A stretch of 15,002 nucleotides of DNA from NCBI GenBank assembly GCA_003453435.1, contig DMLH01000090.1:1-15002 (forward strand). The letters run 5' to 3'. Positions 13,254-15,002 of the stretch are shown here, piece after piece. A program made the translations under genes and the position numbers. How positions within the stretch are numbered: the stretch's first letter is position 1; every line of letters starts with the position of its first letter. Below the pieces are notes generated by a model, which saw only the letters and a list, made by a program, of their open reading frames with translations, ran no database searches and was not told the DNA's origin. Source of the DNA: Clostridiales bacterium. GTDB taxonomy: Bacteria; Bacillota; Clostridia; Christensenellales; UBA1242.

Positions 13254-13991
13254 ATGAATTATAATCCAAATTTTTGCTATGATAACTTGAATTATGAAGA
13301 TGTTAACGCCATAAAAAAATCAAAAAAATCATTAAAAAATAAAAAAAAACACAATAAAAAGCGTGTTTTAATCAAAATTTTAATAATTTCTTTGTTAATT
13401 GCAACAGTTTTATTCTTATTTTCACATTTCTATGTTTATCCGCAAATAGTTGAAAGTAACAAGTCAAGAATAAAAAATTACTCAGTTGATATAATTAACA
13501 GTGCAGTAAATCAAACAATAATAAACAATGACTATGACGACCTTATATCAATTGTAAAAGACGATAATGGAAACATTACGCTTTTGCAAATCAACAGCAA
13601 AAATGTTAACAAATTAAATAACGATGTAATGACTTTAGTGCAAAGTAAACTTGCCGAAAAAGACGTGCTTAACTATTCACTTCCAATTGGAAGTTTTAGC
13701 GGAATTCCTGCATTAAATGGTGTTGGGCCAAGTGTTAATTTAAAAATACTTCCTGTAGGTAGTGTTAGTACACAATACAACTCTCAAATTGCAAGTTTAT
13801 CAATAAATCAAAGTTATCATAAAATTTATATAACAATTAACATATCAATTTGTATTTTTTTGCCACTTTACACGCAAAATATTGATGTTTCTAGTCAAAT
13901 TTTGGTTGCAGAAAATTTAATAGTTGGCAAAATTCCATCAACTTATTTAAACACAGATAATTTAACTAATGCACTTAATTTAATACCATAA
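13254..13991 (+). CDS. yunB: Sporulation protein YunB
   Basis: The 245-residue product has a basic N-terminus (Lys-rich, 21-41), one membrane segment (39-58) and an outer domain with the YunB signature. That signature comprises INSAVNQTI (81-89), LPIGSFSGIPALNGVGPSV (143-161), LPVGSV (166-171), SLSINQSYHKIYITI (181-195) and ILVAENLIVGKIPSTYL (216-232). YunB is made during sporulation in Bacillus and is needed for normal spore formation, but its biochemical role is unknown. Family members read SAGINQT where this has SLSINQS. The gene starts 18 bases after hemZ and has no recognisable Shine-Dalgarno site. CATATAAAT (13241-13249) loosely resembles a sigma-E -10 element, but I found no matching -35. 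It ends the recJ-rel-hemZ run at a strong terminator. Its presence suggests a spore-forming organism or descent from one. Confidence 0.88.
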   Translation: MNYNPNFCYDNLNYEDVNAIKKSKKSLKNKKKHNKKRVLIKILIISLLIATVLFLFSHFYVYPQIVESNKSRIKNYSVDIINSAVNQTIINNDYDDLISIVKDDNGNITLLQINSKNVNKLNNDVMTLVQSKLAEKDVLNYSLPIGSFSGIPALNGVGPSVNLKILPVGSVSTQYNSQIASLSINQSYHKIYITINISICIFLPLYTQNIDVSSQILVAENLIVGKIPSTYLNTDNLTNALNLIP

Positions 13992-14017
13992 AAAATGCCA
14001 GAACAAAGGCATTTTTT
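13990..14017 (+). terminator. Rho-independent terminator after yunB
   Basis: AAAAAATGCC (13990-13999) pairs perfectly with GGCATTTTTT (14008-14017) around an AGAACAAA loop. The A and T runs flank a TGCC/GGCA core, so it can work in either direction. The left arm overlaps the yunB stop codon. Confidence 0.9.
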
Positions 14018-14114
14018 AAAAACATATTTTAAATCAACGAGTATTTATATTTTCTTTAATGTTATTTTACGTTTTGAAGGTATATTGACCAGTTCAGTTA
14101 TAAAATATTTAATA

Positions 14115-14130
14115 TGCAACTTTTGTTGCA
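14115..14130. promoter_or_regulatory. Palindrome overlapping the cysteine desulfurase -35 region (candidate operator)
   Basis: TGCAAC (14115-14120) and GTTGCA (14125-14130) form a perfect inverted repeat around TTTT, flanked by AATA on the left and AATATT on the right. The right arm covers most of the -35 candidate (14126-14131). A dimeric repressor bound here would block the promoter. The regulator is not identifiable; an Rrf2-type (IscR/CymR-like) protein is a guess from the gene's function. Confidence 0.4.
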
Positions 14131-14154
14131 CAATATTTATCAAAATGTTATAAT
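14126..14154 (+). promoter_or_regulatory. Extended -10 promoter for the cysteine desulfurase, placed for a leaderless transcript
   Basis: A perfect TATAAT (14149-14154) is preceded by TGT (14146-14148), a full extended -10. The 17-base spaced -35 is only TTGCAC (14126-14131). Six bases separate the -10 from the ATG at 14161, exactly as at tgt, and there is no Shine-Dalgarno site. Confidence 0.65.
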
Positions 14155-14160
14155 TTAGCT

Positions 14161-15002
14161 ATGATTTATTTAGATAATGCGTCTACAACAAAAATTTATG
14201 AAGAAGTGAACAAAAAAATTTTAGAGTTAAACGAAAAATATTATTTTAACCCATCTGCATTGTATAAAAGTGCTATTGATACAAAAAATTTATTAGAACA
14301 GGCTAGGGCGGAACTTGCTAAAAATTTGGGAACTAGTGCAGAGCATATTCTGTTTACAAGTGGTGCTACAGAGGCTAATAATTTAGCCATTTTTGGCATG
14401 CTAACAGGCAAAAAAGAAGCTGAATATATATTTTCAAATGGTGAGCATCCAAGTGTTTATAATATAGCCAACCAACTAAAAATTCAAAGCAAAATTGTAA
14501 AATTTATAAATTTAAATAAAAATGGAACCATAAATATTGAAGAACTTAAAAATGTAATATCGGCAAATACACATATGGTTTCAATCATACATGTTAGCAA
14601 CGAAACAGGTGCTATAAACGATATTGCAAGCATAAGCAAACTAATTAAACAAACAGTGCCAACCTGCCTAGTGCATTGCGATGGGGTGCAGGCATTTTGC
14701 AAAGTTGATGTTAATTTATCTAACACTATGGTAGATGCCTATACTATAAGTTCACATAAAATTTGTGGACCAAAAGGAGTTGGGGCATTTTACCTAAGGC
14801 ACGGTGTAAACCTAAAACCAAGTGTGTTTGGTGGCGGGCAAGAAAGTAATATTCGCCCAGGAACCGAAAATGTGCCAGGAATTTTGGGTTTTGTTAAAGC
14901 AGCCGAAATTATGCAGTCTAATTTTGAACAAAACTATAAAAAAACAGTAGATTTAAAAAATTATATGATGCAAAAGTTACAACAAAATTGCACAAACTTT
15001 AT
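14161..15002 (+). CDS. Cysteine desulfurase (NifS/IscS family), 3' end outside window
   Basis: This PLP enzyme converts cysteine to alanine and passes on sulfur as a persulfide. The first 280 residues are visible. They begin MIYLDNASTTKIYEEV, the family's N-terminus, and carry YYFNPSALY (27-35), FTSGATEANNLAI (65-77), GEHPSVYN (94-101) with the PLP-stacking His96, SNETGAI, VHCDGVQAF with Asp174 and Gln177, and the Schiff-base Lys200 in SSHKICGPKGVG. GGGQESNIRPGTENVPG follows. The catalytic cysteine loop lies beyond the window, so activity and subgroup cannot be checked. Related stand-alone genes in Bacillota often precede thiI for tRNA 4-thiouridine, but the downstream gene is not visible. 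The start has no Shine-Dalgarno site and probably serves a leaderless mRNA. The gene is separated from yunB by a terminator. Confidence 0.94.
   Translation, partial: MIYLDNASTTKIYEEVNKKILELNEKYYFNPSALYKSAIDTKNLLEQARAELAKNLGTSAEHILFTSGATEANNLAIFGMLTGKKEAEYIFSNGEHPSVYNIANQLKIQSKIVKFINLNKNGTINIEELKNVISANTHMVSIIHVSNETGAINDIASISKLIKQTVPTCLVHCDGVQAFCKVDVNLSNTMVDAYTISSHKICGPKGVGAFYLRHGVNLKPSVFGGGQESNIRPGTENVPGILGFVKAAEIMQSNFEQNYKKTVDLKNYMMQKLQQNCTNF

Noticed and set aside
14484..14726. Minus-strand reading frame inside the cysteine desulfurase gene
   Set aside because: It lies fully opposite conserved PLP-enzyme sequence and shows no start signal or motif.
1..15002. CRISPR array, phage, transposase, toxin-antitoxin or defence system
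   Set aside because: No spaced repeats, integrase or transposase motifs, or paired small toxin-antitoxin genes are visible; nearly all coding space is explained by recognised housekeeping genes.

Overview
This is an AT-rich, low-GC chromosomal window. It is almost certainly from a member of the Bacillota (Firmicutes), probably Clostridia-like or a neighbouring lineage. Three things point there: the conserved Gram-positive gene order ruvB-queA-tgt-yajC-(TIGR04086/YrzE-type membrane gene)-secD-secF-recJ-rel-hemZ, strong Shine-Dalgarno sites on most genes, and a YunB-type sporulation gene. The standard genetic code fits every gene. I cannot name a genus. Most of the window is core genome; the GNAT acetyltransferase is the clearest accessory-looking gene.

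Layout. Positions 1-369 hold the 3' end of ruvB (Holliday-junction helicase). Then come queA (591-1634) and tgt (1749-2915), two queuosine tRNA-modification enzymes. queA follows a roughly 110-base leader with strong hairpin potential. tgt appears to have its own promoter, placed so that the transcript would start at the ATG. yajC (3057-3518) has its own promoter and a clean terminator. A monocistronic GNAT gene (3667-4290) and a convergent four-helix membrane gene (4499-4903, minus strand) follow, separated by terminator-like hairpins. secD-secF (5133-7131) form an overlapping pair with their own promoter, leader hairpin and terminator. Next comes a tightly spaced run on the plus strand: recJ, rel, hemZ and yunB (7218-13991), closed by a strong terminator. 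The last 1 kb holds a promoter with an overlapping palindrome and the first 280 codons of a cysteine desulfurase that runs off the window.

How the genes fit together. QueA and Tgt act in queuosine modification of GUN-anticodon tRNAs. The cysteine desulfurase may supply sulfur for tRNA thiolation or Fe-S clusters, including that of the radical-SAM protein HemZ. YajC, SecD and SecF form the Sec translocon's auxiliary complex. RuvB and RecJ act in recombinational repair. Rel makes (p)ppGpp.

What stands out. (1) SecD and SecF keep their fold and gene arrangement but lack the conserved proton-relay aspartates, and SecF has lost its whole extracytoplasmic P4 domain. (2) Rel has an intact synthetase half, but its hydrolase (HD) half has no histidine at all in its first 135 residues. 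It should therefore be a synthetase-only enzyme, yet it carries the RFKD signature of bifunctional Rel proteins. (3) tgt and the cysteine desulfurase share an extended -10 element exactly six bases before their ATG and have no Shine-Dalgarno site, which suggests leaderless mRNAs.
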